Assembly (NCBI GenBank): GCA_038203025.1
Contig: JBBREK010000001.1
Span: forward strand, 1-64,000
Direction: 5' to 3'
Length of the DNA: 64,000 bases
From: UBA11346 sp038203025
GTDB lineage: Bacteria; Planctomycetota; UBA11346
Part shown: piece after piece, positions 1 to 8,523 of the stretch
Layout: each line of letters opens with the position of its first letter
Position numbering within the stretch: position 1 is the stretch's first letter
The notes under the pieces: generated by a model
Databases searched by the model: none
What the model saw: only the letters and a program-made list of their open reading frames with translations
What the model was told of the DNA's origin: nothing
Made by a program: the position numbers and the translations under genes

Positions 1-1
1 G

Positions 2-1351
2 CACGGCATGGCGGTCTACGCCGACACCCAGGCCGAACTGAAGCGCCTGGGCTACGCCACCACCATGGAGGAACTGGTCGCCGCCGGGCCGACGGTGGAT
101 GCGGATCGGCAGAAGCGGCTGCGTCCGTTGCTTACCGCCACGGCCTCTTGGCAGGAGGATGTGTGCATTGCTGTCCCCAGTGCGAAGTTGCAGGAACAGC
201 GGTTTTCAAAAAACGACGTCGACCGTCGTGATCGTGGCATGAGGAATGGCGCAACGGATGCCGCTGCTGTTGCCGCGATTCTTGACGAGGGACCAGTTGA
301 AATATCTCTGTTCGGTTGGTGCGAGCGGGATCCGGCGAAGCTGCGGAATATCGATTTGGCAAAATCGGTCTCGAGTCCGATCTCGAACCTGTTGGCGTGC
401 CGAGCGTATGCAGACTGGTGGTCGATCCGGGCCTGTCAGGAATCCGATCCGGCGCCCCACTTGCGAAATCTCGACCGCTTCATCAATGGCATGCAACATC
501 CAGGCACGCTCATTGGTGCCATGATCGGCATAGCGTGTCGTCGGATCCGCGATCAGGTCTATCTCTGGTTGGCTGTGCGTGGCCGGTTAGGCGAGGAGCA
601 GTTGCGCGCCTGGGTGGGCGAACAACAACACGATCTGTTCCAGTGCGGGGCCGGATACGCTGGAGAACGCTGTCTTTTCCAAGAGCCGCTGAGCCGTATG
701 CGCCTGGATGCCGGCCCGCTTATCGGATCAGGCGGTGGCCTCCTCAAGAACCTCTGGGATTACGCCGAGATCTGGCCGACCCAAGGGCACGAGGTGGCGT
801 TCTGCACGAGCTCTATCGGTGCTGCGGAAGCGAAGCTGCAGAACAAACCGCCGCCGACGGTACGTCCGATGCCGTTTGGATATGTCGGAATCCTCACACG
901 GATCAGTATGCCGAATCTCGACGAGGCTGGCATCACCGCATCCGAGGCTGCCAACGCTCACCGAATGGTACGGTGCGCTGCCATGATCGCCTTCCATCGG
1001 CAGCAGACCGGTGTTCTGCCTGCTACCATGCCAAGGGATGCGCCAGCTGATGCCATCGACGCCAACCATCCGGCTCTGCTCTATGAGCGTCTTGGACCCA
1101 GCCGATTCCGCGTCGGCACCGATCCGGCCGGGCCCAGGCCGCCCAGTGTGACGGTGCAGCGTTGGACCTCTTCCGGATACGGGAGCGCAATCGGTTCTCC
1201 TCCGGGCAAAGCTGCTACTAACGGCCAAGATCGTGTTCGCTGGTCTGTCGACATAGACCTCGACGCCATCCTCATCCCGCCACCCCTGGGAGCGCGGCCG
1301 GCCCGGCCGCCCGTCGCCCCAGGCGGCCCGCCTGGGGCTGCATTGCCATGA
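2..1351 (+). CDS. Hypothetical protein, 5' end probably cut by the window edge
   Basis: The frame is open to the window edge and the first ATG is at 8. I recognise no enzyme motif. The beginning (YADTQAELKRLGYATTMEEL) and the late segment (RCAAMIAFHRQQTGVLPATM, then a loop ending in VGTDPAGP) resemble a recurrent planctomycete hypothetical family that starts with a membrane anchor. That anchor would lie left of the window, so I infer truncation. The last ~25 residues are a Pro/Gly/Ala-rich tail encoded inside a palindromic element (1284-1402), so the native C-terminus may have been replaced. The stop overlaps the murQ start by 4 nt (ATGA), which suggests translational coupling. Confidence 0.55.
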   Translation, partial: HGMAVYADTQAELKRLGYATTMEELVAAGPTVDADRQKRLRPLLTATASWQEDVCIAVPSAKLQEQRFSKNDVDRRDRGMRNGATDAAAVAAILDEGPVEISLFGWCERDPAKLRNIDLAKSVSSPISNLLACRAYADWWSIRACQESDPAPHLRNLDRFINGMQHPGTLIGAMIGIACRRIRDQVYLWLAVRGRLGEEQLRAWVGEQQHDLFQCGAGYAGERCLFQEPLSRMRLDAGPLIGSGGGLLKNLWDYAEIWPTQGHEVAFCTSSIGAAEAKLQNKPPPTVRPMPFGYVGILTRISMPNLDEAGITASEAANAHRMVRCAAMIAFHRQQTGVLPATMPRDAPADAIDANHPALLYERLGPSRFRVGTDPAGPRPPSVTVQRWTSSGYGSAIGSPPGKAATNGQDRVRWSVDIDLDAILIPPPLGARPARPPVAPGGPPGAALP

Positions 1352-1402
1352 CCCTCGCATCCAACGCAGCCCCGGGTGGGCCAGCGGCCCGCGCTCCCAG
1401 GG
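1284..1402. repeat. Palindromic element spanning the gene 1/murQ junction
   Basis: Perfect 14-bp inverted arms CCCTGGGAGCGCGG (1284-1297) and CCGCGCTCCCAGGG (1389-1402) enclose 91 bp. Inside are a 10-bp-arm hairpin with a 1-nt loop (1317-1326/1328-1337) and an 8-bp pair GGGGCTGC/GCAGCCCC (1334-1341/1366-1373). The element holds the stop codon of the upstream gene and the start codon of murQ. It looks like a REP or MITE-type insertion at a gene boundary; no transposase is present. Confidence 0.7.
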
Positions 1403-2286
1403 AAATCCCCGATCGATCGCATATCGACACCGAGCGGGTGAATCCACGTTCGGCCCATCTCCACAGCCTCGACGCCGCCGGGCTGGTGCGTCTGTTCAAC
1501 GACGAGAACCGTGCCGTGCACCAGGCCATGGATGTAGCCGCCGCGGATCTGTCTGCGCTGATCGCTGCCGCCGCGCCCGGCTTCCTGCGTGGCGGGCGCG
1601 TGGTGTATCTTGGCGCCGGCACCAGCGGTCGGTTGGGCGTGCTCGACGCTTCGGAGATCCCGCCGACCTTCTGCGAGCCGCCCGGTCGCTTCATCGGCAT
1701 CATCGCCGGCGGCGACCGCAGCCTGCGCGTGCCCAGCGAGGGCGCCGAGGATGACCCCGCCGGCGCCATCCCAGAGTTGGAACGCCTCGCCCTGACCAGC
1801 GACGACACGGTGATCGGCATCGCCGCCGGCGGCACGACGCCGTACGTGCAGGGCGCGCTGGCGTGGTGCCGGCAACCGCTGGCCTGCCTCCTCACCTGCG
1901 CCGACGTCCCCGCCCCGCCCGGCTGCCGCCGCGTGCTGCTGCCCACCGGGCCCGAGGTGCTGACCGGCTCGACCCGACTGAAGGCCGGCACCGCCACCAA
2001 GCTGGCGCTGAACACCATCTCCACTGCGCTGATGGTTTTGGCCGGCAAGGTGCACGGCAACCTCATGGTCGACGTCAAGGCCAGCAACGTGAAGCTGCGC
2101 GATCGCGCCGCCCGCATCGTCACGGCACTGACCGGGCTTGGCCGGGAAGCGGCCTTCGCGCTGCTGGAACGCTCGGGCTGGTCGGCCAAGACCGCCGTGG
2201 CGATGCACCGGCTGAGCCTGGATCGCACCATGGCCGAGCAGGCGTTGGCCATCGTCGGTGGTCGTCTGGACCGCGTCGGCGGTTAG
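1348..2286 (+). CDS. murQ: N-acetylmuramic acid 6-phosphate etherase (MurQ)
   Basis: Cytoplasmic enzyme that cleaves the D-lactyl ether of MurNAc-6-phosphate to GlcNAc-6-phosphate during peptidoglycan recycling. The 312-residue length is typical. It carries the SIS-domain sugar-phosphate loop YLGAGTSGRLGVLDASEIPP, then GIIAGGDRSL and EGAEDD, all diagnostic of MurQ. Homology begins at about residue 28 (DTERVNPRSAHLHSLDA). The preceding residues (MTLASNAAPGGPAARAP and on) are an extra Ala/Pro leader encoded by the palindromic element at 1284-1402. The start overlaps the previous stop by 4 nt. No kinase or transporter for MurNAc is adjacent. Confidence 0.95.
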   Translation: MTLASNAAPGGPAARAPREIPDRSHIDTERVNPRSAHLHSLDAAGLVRLFNDENRAVHQAMDVAAADLSALIAAAAPGFLRGGRVVYLGAGTSGRLGVLDASEIPPTFCEPPGRFIGIIAGGDRSLRVPSEGAEDDPAGAIPELERLALTSDDTVIGIAAGGTTPYVQGALAWCRQPLACLLTCADVPAPPGCRRVLLPTGPEVLTGSTRLKAGTATKLALNTISTALMVLAGKVHGNLMVDVKASNVKLRDRAARIVTALTGLGREAAFALLERSGWSAKTAVAMHRLSLDRTMAEQALAIVGGRLDRVGG

Positions 2287-2333
2287 GCCGCTGGCCGCTG
2301 GCGGCTGGCTGCTGGCTGCTAACCTGCGGCCAT

Positions 2334-5300
2334 ATGGATGCCCCCGCCCTGCTTGCAGCCGTGCGCGGCCGCCTGCGCCGCAGCGTGGCGCTGGGCGGGG
2401 CCGCCAGGCTGGCGATGGCGGTGGTGGCGACGGCCGGGGCGATGGTGCTGGCCGACCGCCTGCTCCTGCTGCCGGGTTGGCTGCGGCTGATCCTGCTGCT
2501 TGGCCTGGGTACAACCGCGGCGGTGATCGTCTGGCGGCGCCTGCTGCGACCACTGCGCACGCCGCTCTCTGACCGCGATCTCGCCAGCTTCGTCGAGCGT
2601 CGGGTGCCGGCCCTGGAAGGCCGCCTGCTCACCGCCGTCGATGGCATCGTCCTCGACGAGGCCGAGCACGGCCTGCTGCTCGCTGCGCTGCCCGCAGGCG
2701 GCGCCAGTGCCCTGGTGCCGGCCAGCCGGCTGCCGCGCGCCCTGTTCGGCGCCGGCGCCGTTCTCGTTGTCGCGGCGACGGTCGCCCTGGTGGCGCCGGC
2801 CTTCTGGCGCGACGGCCTCGCCCGCTTAGTCCTGCCGCTGTCGGCGCACGACTGGGAGCGCGTCACCGCCTTCCGCGTGCAGCCCGAACGTCCGGTCATC
2901 GCCATCGACGAACCCGCGGTCATCGAGGTCGAGCGGACCCGCGGCCCGGACGGCTCGGCGCGGCTGAGCTGGAGCGACGGGGCCGGCAACGGCGGCGCTC
3001 GCCAGTTGCCCGGCGCCAGCGGCCCATGGCGCGCGGCGGTGCCGCTGGGACCCGGCAATTGGACCCTTACCGTGGCTGGTGGCGATGCCCATGCCCAGCA
3101 AACCCAGGTGCTGGTGGTGCAGCGCCCACGCCTCGACGGCGCCGCTACCGTTCTGACCCCGCCGGCCTACAGCCGGCTGCCGGTGCAGCAGCTGGCCAGC
3201 CCAGCCTGCCAGGCGCTCCAGGGGTCGACCCTGGCCTTCCACCTGACCCTTGGCACGCCACCGGGACGCGAGGTCGGCACAGTGCAGGCCCGCTTCGGCG
3301 ACCAGGACATTGCGCTTACCGCCGACGGCGGTGCCTGGAGCGGCTCGCTGACCGTCACCGCTAGCGCCGATCTGACCATCACCGCCAGCGATCGCGACGG
3401 CATCGCCCTGCATCCGGCGGCACGCTTCCCCGTCGCTGTCGAGCCCGACCGCGCGCCCACCGTCTCGCTGTCCGGCCCGCGCGGCGACGAGGTCGTTGGT
3501 CCGCGCGCCCAGGTGGCGGTGACGATCGAGGCCAGCGATGACCTTGGCCTGGCCAAGCTCGACCTCCAGGCCACGCCCAGCGGGGCGCCGGAGGCAGCCG
3601 CGCCGCGCGGTCTGGTGCACGAGAACCTCGACGGCCGTCGCGCCCACACCCGTCGCGCCCTGATTGACGTCGCTGCCCTCGCCGGCCCGGGCGCCAGCGT
3701 CACCCTGCTCGGCCGGGCCGAGGACGGCAATGACGTCAGCGGTCCCGGCATCGGCACCAGCGCCCCGCTGGTGCTGAAGGTGGTGGCCGAGGACGAACTG
3801 CGCCGCGATCTCGAACGCCAGCTGTCCGAGGCGCGCGACCGCATCCACCAGGCGCGTGGCAATCTCGCCCCCGGCCTGGCTGATGCGGACAAGCTGCCCG
3901 GTGCGGCGCGCAGCGCCGGCCAGGACGCCGCCCGCGCCGCCGAGTTGCTCACCCGCATCGAACGACGCTGGCTGGAGAACGGTCTCGAACCCGAACGCAT
4001 CGCGCCGGCATCCGAGGCCCGCGCCGCGGCTGGCATCGAGGCGGCCCCGCCGCTAGCCCGCGCCGCCGGCGGCGACGAAGCTGCGGCCCGCGCCGGCGAC
4101 GCCGCTCTCGACAAGGCCGAGCGGGCCCTCGACCGCATGCTCTCGGACAGCGATCTGACCCGCATCATCGCCCAGCTCATCGAGCGCCAGCAGGCCCTGC
4201 ACGACGAGACCCGCACCTTCGTCCGCGCGCACCTCACCAGCCAGCCCGACGAGGCCGGACGCACGCATCAGGTCGACCTCGCCACCCGGCAGAAGGATCT
4301 CGCCACGCGCGCCGCCGAGGCCTGCCGCCGCATCCTCTCCGGCCCGGCCGCCCTCGACCCGGCCAAGGAGGTGGTGCGCGGGCAGGCGCCGGCCGAGCGC
4401 ATGGCCACGGCCGGCACCGACATCGCCACGGATGACCGGCGGGTGCGCGCCCCCGAGGGCCAGCTGGCGGCTATCGCCGCGCTCAAGCGCATCCTTGAGG
4501 TGCTGCGTGGCGGCGACCAGCTCGCCGATCTGGCGCGCCGGGCCGGCGAGCTGGCCGAACGCCAAGAGCGCCTCGCCGAGGCGATCGAACGCGGCATGCC
4601 CGCCGACGACGCCACGCGCGAACAGGACCGCCTGCGCCAGGAGACCGAGCGCCTGGCCAAGGAGCTGGAAGGCAAGGCCGAGGCGCAGCGTGCCGCCAAC
4701 GCCGCGGCCAACGCCCAGCAGGGTGCGCAGTCGGCACTCGGCGGTGGCGACCGGGCCACGGCCGCTCGCGACGCCGGCACTGCCGGCGAACTGCTGCGCG
4801 CGGCGCAGCGCGCCCTCGACCCGCAGCAGCAGGACAAGGACAAGCCCAAGGACGAGAAGAGCACGCCGGACATCGTCGCCTTGCTGCGCCGCCTGTTCGA
4901 CCAGCAGGTCCGCGTGCTGGCCGACAGCCTGCCGGTTGACCAGCGCATCGGTGAGGACGACCCCGACTTCGCTGCCAAGCGCGATCTCTCGACCGTTGCC
5001 CAGTTGCAGGACGACATCCTGCTGCGCCTGCGCGAAGAGGGGGTCAAGGCCCTCGACCAGCAGCCCATCGCCCTGCTGGCCCTGCGGCGGGTCGAGGCAG
5101 CGATGGACAAGGTGCTGACCCAGCTACGCAAACCGGCCCTGGGGGCGCGTGGGCTTGCCCTCGAACGCATCGCCCTGGGCGAGCTGAAGCGGGTGATCGA
5201 CATCGCCGCCAGCATCCAGATGGCAGCCGAGGGCGGCGGCGAGGGCAAGGGAGGTCAGGGCGGCAACCAGGCGCCCTTCCCGCCCGCCGCCGAGCTCGCC

Positions 5301-5894
5301 CTGCTGGTCGCCGCCCAGGCGGAGATTCAGGCGCTGGTGGCCTCCGGACGTCCGGTGGACACCGCCGCCATGCAGGCCGAGCTGGGCAAGCTTATCGCCA
5401 TGGTCGAAGGTGCCGCGCGGCCGGGCAGCCGGCCAAACGTGCTGCTTGGGCGGGCCCGCCGCGCTGCCGACGGGGCCGGGACGCTGCTGGCAGCGCGTGA
5501 GCGCGGCAGCAACGTCCGTCAGTACATGCTCGCCAGCGAGGAGGCGCTGCGCCAGGTCCTGGCGGAGGCCAAGGGCTCGGGCGGCGGTGGCGGCGGCGGT
5601 GGCGGTGGCCAGCCCCCACCGCCCAGTGCGGGCGGCGGCGGTGGCCAGCCAAAGCCAGGCGGCGCCCAGCCCGGCCAGCCCGGACCCGAGGCCAAGCCGG
5701 GCGTGGCTGGCGGGGCCCAGGCCCAGGCCGGCGATGGCGCGATCACCGAGGTGCGCACCGAACAAGGCGCCACCGCGCTGCTGCAACTCCCCCCGGAACG
5801 CCGCGAGCAGCTGCGCCAGGCCCGCGAACAGCGGCTGCCAGCTGGCGCCTTGCAACTGTTCGAGCGCTACCTTGAGAAGCTGGAGGAGCGATGA
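2334..5894 (+). CDS. Large DUF4175-like membrane-anchored coiled-coil protein
   Basis: 1,186 residues from the ATG at 2334; the frame is open further upstream but would overlap murQ. Two hydrophobic segments lie at about residues 26-70 and a third at 134-160, followed by a large extracytoplasmic region with beta-sandwich-like repeats (~190-480). A long Ala/Arg/Glu-rich coiled-coil region follows (~500-1000), then a Gly/Pro-rich linker at ~1080-1130 and a short helical tail. This three-membrane-segment plus coiled-coil layout resembles the DUF4175-type proteins common in Planctomycetes; the biochemical role is unknown. Its stop overlaps the next start by 4 nt, so it is probably co-expressed with the squalene-cyclase-repeat protein. 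Confidence 0.8.
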   Translation: MDAPALLAAVRGRLRRSVALGGAARLAMAVVATAGAMVLADRLLLLPGWLRLILLLGLGTTAAVIVWRRLLRPLRTPLSDRDLASFVERRVPALEGRLLTAVDGIVLDEAEHGLLLAALPAGGASALVPASRLPRALFGAGAVLVVAATVALVAPAFWRDGLARLVLPLSAHDWERVTAFRVQPERPVIAIDEPAVIEVERTRGPDGSARLSWSDGAGNGGARQLPGASGPWRAAVPLGPGNWTLTVAGGDAHAQQTQVLVVQRPRLDGAATVLTPPAYSRLPVQQLASPACQALQGSTLAFHLTLGTPPGREVGTVQARFGDQDIALTADGGAWSGSLTVTASADLTITASDRDGIALHPAARFPVAVEPDRAPTVSLSGPRGDEVVGPRAQVAVTIEASDDLGLAKLDLQATPSGAPEAAAPRGLVHENLDGRRAHTRRALIDVAALAGPGASVTLLGRAEDGNDVSGPGIGTSAPLVLKVVAEDELRRDLERQLSEARDRIHQARGNLAPGLADADKLPGAARSAGQDAARAAELLTRIERRWLENGLEPERIAPASEARAAAGIEAAPPLARAAGGDEAAARAGDAALDKAERALDRMLSDSDLTRIIAQLIERQQALHDETRTFVRAHLTSQPDEAGRTHQVDLATRQKDLATRAAEACRRILSGPAALDPAKEVVRGQAPAERMATAGTDIATDDRRVRAPEGQLAAIAALKRILEVLRGGDQLADLARRAGELAERQERLAEAIERGMPADDATREQDRLRQETERLAKELEGKAEAQRAANAAANAQQGAQSALGGGDRATAARDAGTAGELLRAAQRALDPQQQDKDKPKDEKSTPDIVALLRRLFDQQVRVLADSLPVDQRIGEDDPDFAAKRDLSTVAQLQDDILLRLREEGVKALDQQPIALLALRRVEAAMDKVLTQLRKPALGARGLALERIALGELKRVIDIAASIQMAAEGGGEGKGGQGGNQAPFPPAAELALLVAAQAEIQALVASGRPVDTAAMQAELGKLIAMVEGAARPGSRPNVLLGRARRAADGAGTLLAARERGSNVRQYMLASEEALRQVLAEAKGSGGGGGGGGGGQPPPPSAGGGGGQPKPGGAQPGQPGPEAKPGVAGGAQAQAGDGAITEVRTEQGATALLQLPPERREQLRQAREQRLPAGALQLFERYLEKLEER

Positions 5895-6910
5895 GCGGAT
5901 TGCGATGCGGGCTGAAGCCCGCGGTCCTGGTCTGCCTGTTTGGCCTCGCGCTGTCTGCCGGCGAGGCCGTGCCGCAGCCACAGCTCGAAGCCACCATCAA
6001 CAAGGGGCTCGCCGCCCTGGTCAAGCAGCAGGACCCCAGCGGCGCGATCGGCGAGGGGGCGGGTATCACCGCTCTCGGCGGCATGGCCCTGCTGGCCGGC
6101 GGACACACGCCGGTGCGAGGTCAGTACAACGAGGCCTGCCGCAAGGCCCTGCGCTATGTGCTGTCGCGTCAGGACAGCGCGCGCGGCTACCTCGGCAACG
6201 ATTACGGCAACATGTACGGGCACGGCTTCGCCACCCTGTTCCTCGCCGAGTGCTACGGCATGGAGCCAAACGAGCCGATTCGTCGCGCCCTGGAGGCGGC
6301 GATCGACCTGATCCACCGCAGCCAGAACGCCGAAGGCGGCTGGCGTTACCAGCCGGTGCCGGTCGACGCCGACATCAGCGTGACCATCTGCCAGGTCATG
6401 GCCCTGCGTGCGGCATGGAACGCCGGCATTGGTGGTCAGGCCTCGGTCGACGCCAGCGCCCGCGCCATCGCCTATGTGCGCCGCTGTGCCACCGGCCAGG
6501 GCGGCTTCAGCTACACCGCCAGCGGCGGTAGCTGGGGTACCGAGGGCCCCGAAGGCGTGCCGCGCGCCGCCGCCGGCGCCATGAGTCTGATCGGTGCCGG
6601 CGTGCACGAGGCCGGCGATCCGCATCTCGGGCCTGCGTTGCGCTTCCTCCGCCGCCACGTCCCCGCGCACCTCGCCAGTTCGAACTATTTCTGGTATGGC
6701 GAGTACTACGCTGCCCAGGCGATGTTCCACAGCCCCGAGAGCGAGGACTGGGATCGCTACTGGACCGTCGCCGCGCCGGCGATCGCCGCCCGCCAGGCCC
6801 CGGACGGTACCTGGCCTGGCCTCGAAGGCCCGGGAGCGGCCTACGGCACGGCCATGGCGCTGATCATCCTGCAGATCCCGAATCAGTATCTGCCGATCTT
6901 CCAGCGCTGA
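5891..6910 (+). CDS. Secreted prenyltransferase/squalene-cyclase-repeat protein
   Basis: 339 residues. A signal peptide (hydrophobic core CLFGLALSAGEA, cleavage probably near residue 24) is followed by alpha/alpha-barrel repeats: LIHRSQNAEGGWRYQPVPVD, YVRRCATGQGGFSYT and IAARQAPDGTWPGLEGPGAA. The Q-x-x-x-G-x-W/F pattern is the PFTB/squalene-cyclase repeat. The DxDD or zinc-site motifs of true cyclases and prenyltransferases are not evident, so it is probably a binding scaffold. The start overlaps the upstream coiled-coil gene (ATGA). Nucleotides 5894-5932, coding residues 2-14 of the signal peptide, are a copy of the palindromic repeat also found at 34905-34943. Confidence 0.85.
   Translation: MSGLRCGLKPAVLVCLFGLALSAGEAVPQPQLEATINKGLAALVKQQDPSGAIGEGAGITALGGMALLAGGHTPVRGQYNEACRKALRYVLSRQDSARGYLGNDYGNMYGHGFATLFLAECYGMEPNEPIRRALEAAIDLIHRSQNAEGGWRYQPVPVDADISVTICQVMALRAAWNAGIGGQASVDASARAIAYVRRCATGQGGFSYTASGGSWGTEGPEGVPRAAAGAMSLIGAGVHEAGDPHLGPALRFLRRHVPAHLASSNYFWYGEYYAAQAMFHSPESEDWDRYWTVAAPAIAARQAPDGTWPGLEGPGAAYGTAMALIILQIPNQYLPIFQR
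5894..5932 (+). repeat. REP-like repeat, copy A, inside a signal-peptide coding region
   Basis: 39 nt with core GGGCTGAAGCCC; 35 of 39 positions match 34905-34943. It codes for residues 2-14 of the squalene-cyclase-repeat protein. Confidence 0.75.
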
Positions 6911-6990
6911 ACCCCGTCCGCAGGGCGTCACCTGCGCCCGGCCGCGCTGTACCGCTGGTCCTTGCTGTGCGGGCGTCTACGGCGTACATC

Positions 6991-8523
6991 ATGGCCGTGA
7001 TACCCCGCATCCTCTGCCTCGTCCTGGTCCTGTCCGCCGGCCTGTGCCGTGCTGGTGAGACCGCGTCCGCGAACCCGCTTGATCAGGCCGAGATCGTCCT
7101 GCGCGTCCGCGATGGGCGCTGGGTCGACCGCGAGGCGACCCGTTTCGCCGCCGCCTACGGCAGCGATCTGGCAGGAGTGCGCGGCGAAATAGCCCGTGTC
7201 CTCTACCGCTCGACCAGCTTCGATGGGATCGATCTTGGTCGGCCGGCGCTGCTCGCCTGGCGTCCGGGCAAGTCGCCGCTGCTCGCCGCCATCCCGGTGA
7301 CCAGCCGCGCCAAGTTCCTCACCGCCTTTGGCGCCGTCGAAGCCGAAGAACCCCCGTTGGTGCGTACCGGCGAACGCGAGGGCACGGTGATCTACCGTCA
7401 GAACCAGCCCGGCGGCGAATGGGAGTATCGCCTGCTGGTGGCCGGCAACATCGCCTTCCTTGCGCGCACCGCCGAGGAGTGCCGGCAACTCGCCATCGCC
7501 ATCGGCACGCCAGCGGTCGATCCCTTCGCGCCGCCGGTCGAGCTGTCGCTCAGCGGCGAAGGCCTGAAGGCGCCGCGCCTGCCTGGCGCGAACTGGCTGG
7601 CGGCCCTGCCGGCGATGCCAGGCGACGGTGGGGAACTCACCGCCATTCCCGGTCTGCTGTCCGGGGCCTGGTCGTCGGTGGCGAATCAGGTGTCGGCGCT
7701 CAGCCTGTCGGCCTCGACCGACGTCGAGGGCCACCTGCTCATCAGTGCCAAACTCGTTGCCAAGCCGGACGGGCTTCTGGCGGCCTGGATCGGCGCCCAG
7801 CGCCCTGGCACCGAACGGCTGGCCGGCCAGCTGCGGCGGCCCGGCACGGCCATGCTCATCACCGGCCGCCTGACCTTCCAGGGCCAGCTGGAGCGCTGGG
7901 CCTTCGAGCAGGCCGAGCTGCTGCGCACCGCCGCCGGGGCGCGCTGGACCGACGCCGCCGACGGCGCCTTCCGCAGCCTGTGCACCCTGGTCGAGCGCAC
8001 CGGCGCCGTCGCCGTGGCGGTCGAGCGCGTCGGTCCTGGCCTGCTCCAGTCCTGGGTTGCCGAGCACCCGCGCGCCATCGAGGTGGTGCAGTCGGTGGCG
8101 GTGCTGGCCGGAGTGCTGCGCGGTGCAGATGCGCAGACCATCAAGCTGGCCGATCGGCCGGCGTTCAGCCTGCCGCCTGCCGGCGGCGCTGGCGCCAGCT
8201 ACTGCCTGGCCGGCGACCGCCACGCCGTCCGTGTCGATGACCACGGCGCCAAGCGCGGAGCCGCTGCCGCCGGTGAGGTGCTCGCCCGGCTCGAAGACCC
8301 AGGCAGCCTCGATGCCGCCCCGTCGTTGGCCGCGTTGTGGATGGATCTCGGTCTGGCGTGGAACGTCCCTGCCCCGGCCGACGGCGTACCGGTCGCTCCG
8401 GTGATCGTCACCGGCACACTGCGCGCCCCCGCACCGGGCCAGCTGGCCTGCACGGCCGAGGTGCCGCTGTCGGCGCTGGGCAAGCTGCTCGGCCGCCTGA
8501 ACAAGCCCATCCGCAATGACTGA
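6991..8523 (+). CDS. Exported protein of unknown function
   Basis: 510 residues from the ATG at 6991, which gives a clean signal peptide (MAVIPRILCLVLVLSAGLCR) with cleavage near AGE. An in-frame GTG at 6967 would add eight residues before the n-region and is less likely. The mature protein begins with a beta-rich segment (QAEIVLRVRDGRWVDREATR) resembling planctomycete periplasmic proteins that start by assessing a value against a threshold, but I cannot name the family. No catalytic motif is visible. Its 3' end overlaps the ferrochelatase start by 8 nt. A role in haem synthesis is not implied by the sequence. Confidence 0.65.
   Translation: MAVIPRILCLVLVLSAGLCRAGETASANPLDQAEIVLRVRDGRWVDREATRFAAAYGSDLAGVRGEIARVLYRSTSFDGIDLGRPALLAWRPGKSPLLAAIPVTSRAKFLTAFGAVEAEEPPLVRTGEREGTVIYRQNQPGGEWEYRLLVAGNIAFLARTAEECRQLAIAIGTPAVDPFAPPVELSLSGEGLKAPRLPGANWLAALPAMPGDGGELTAIPGLLSGAWSSVANQVSALSLSASTDVEGHLLISAKLVAKPDGLLAAWIGAQRPGTERLAGQLRRPGTAMLITGRLTFQGQLERWAFEQAELLRTAAGARWTDAADGAFRSLCTLVERTGAVAVAVERVGPGLLQSWVAEHPRAIEVVQSVAVLAGVLRGADAQTIKLADRPAFSLPPAGGAGASYCLAGDRHAVRVDDHGAKRGAAAAGEVLARLEDPGSLDAAPSLAALWMDLGLAWNVPAPADGVPVAPVIVTGTLRAPAPGQLACTAEVPLSALGKLLGRLNKPIRND

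Noticed and set aside
1863..2333. Upstream extension of the DUF4175-like gene
   Set aside because: It would overlap murQ in another frame; the ATG at 2334 gives the expected N-terminal membrane segments.
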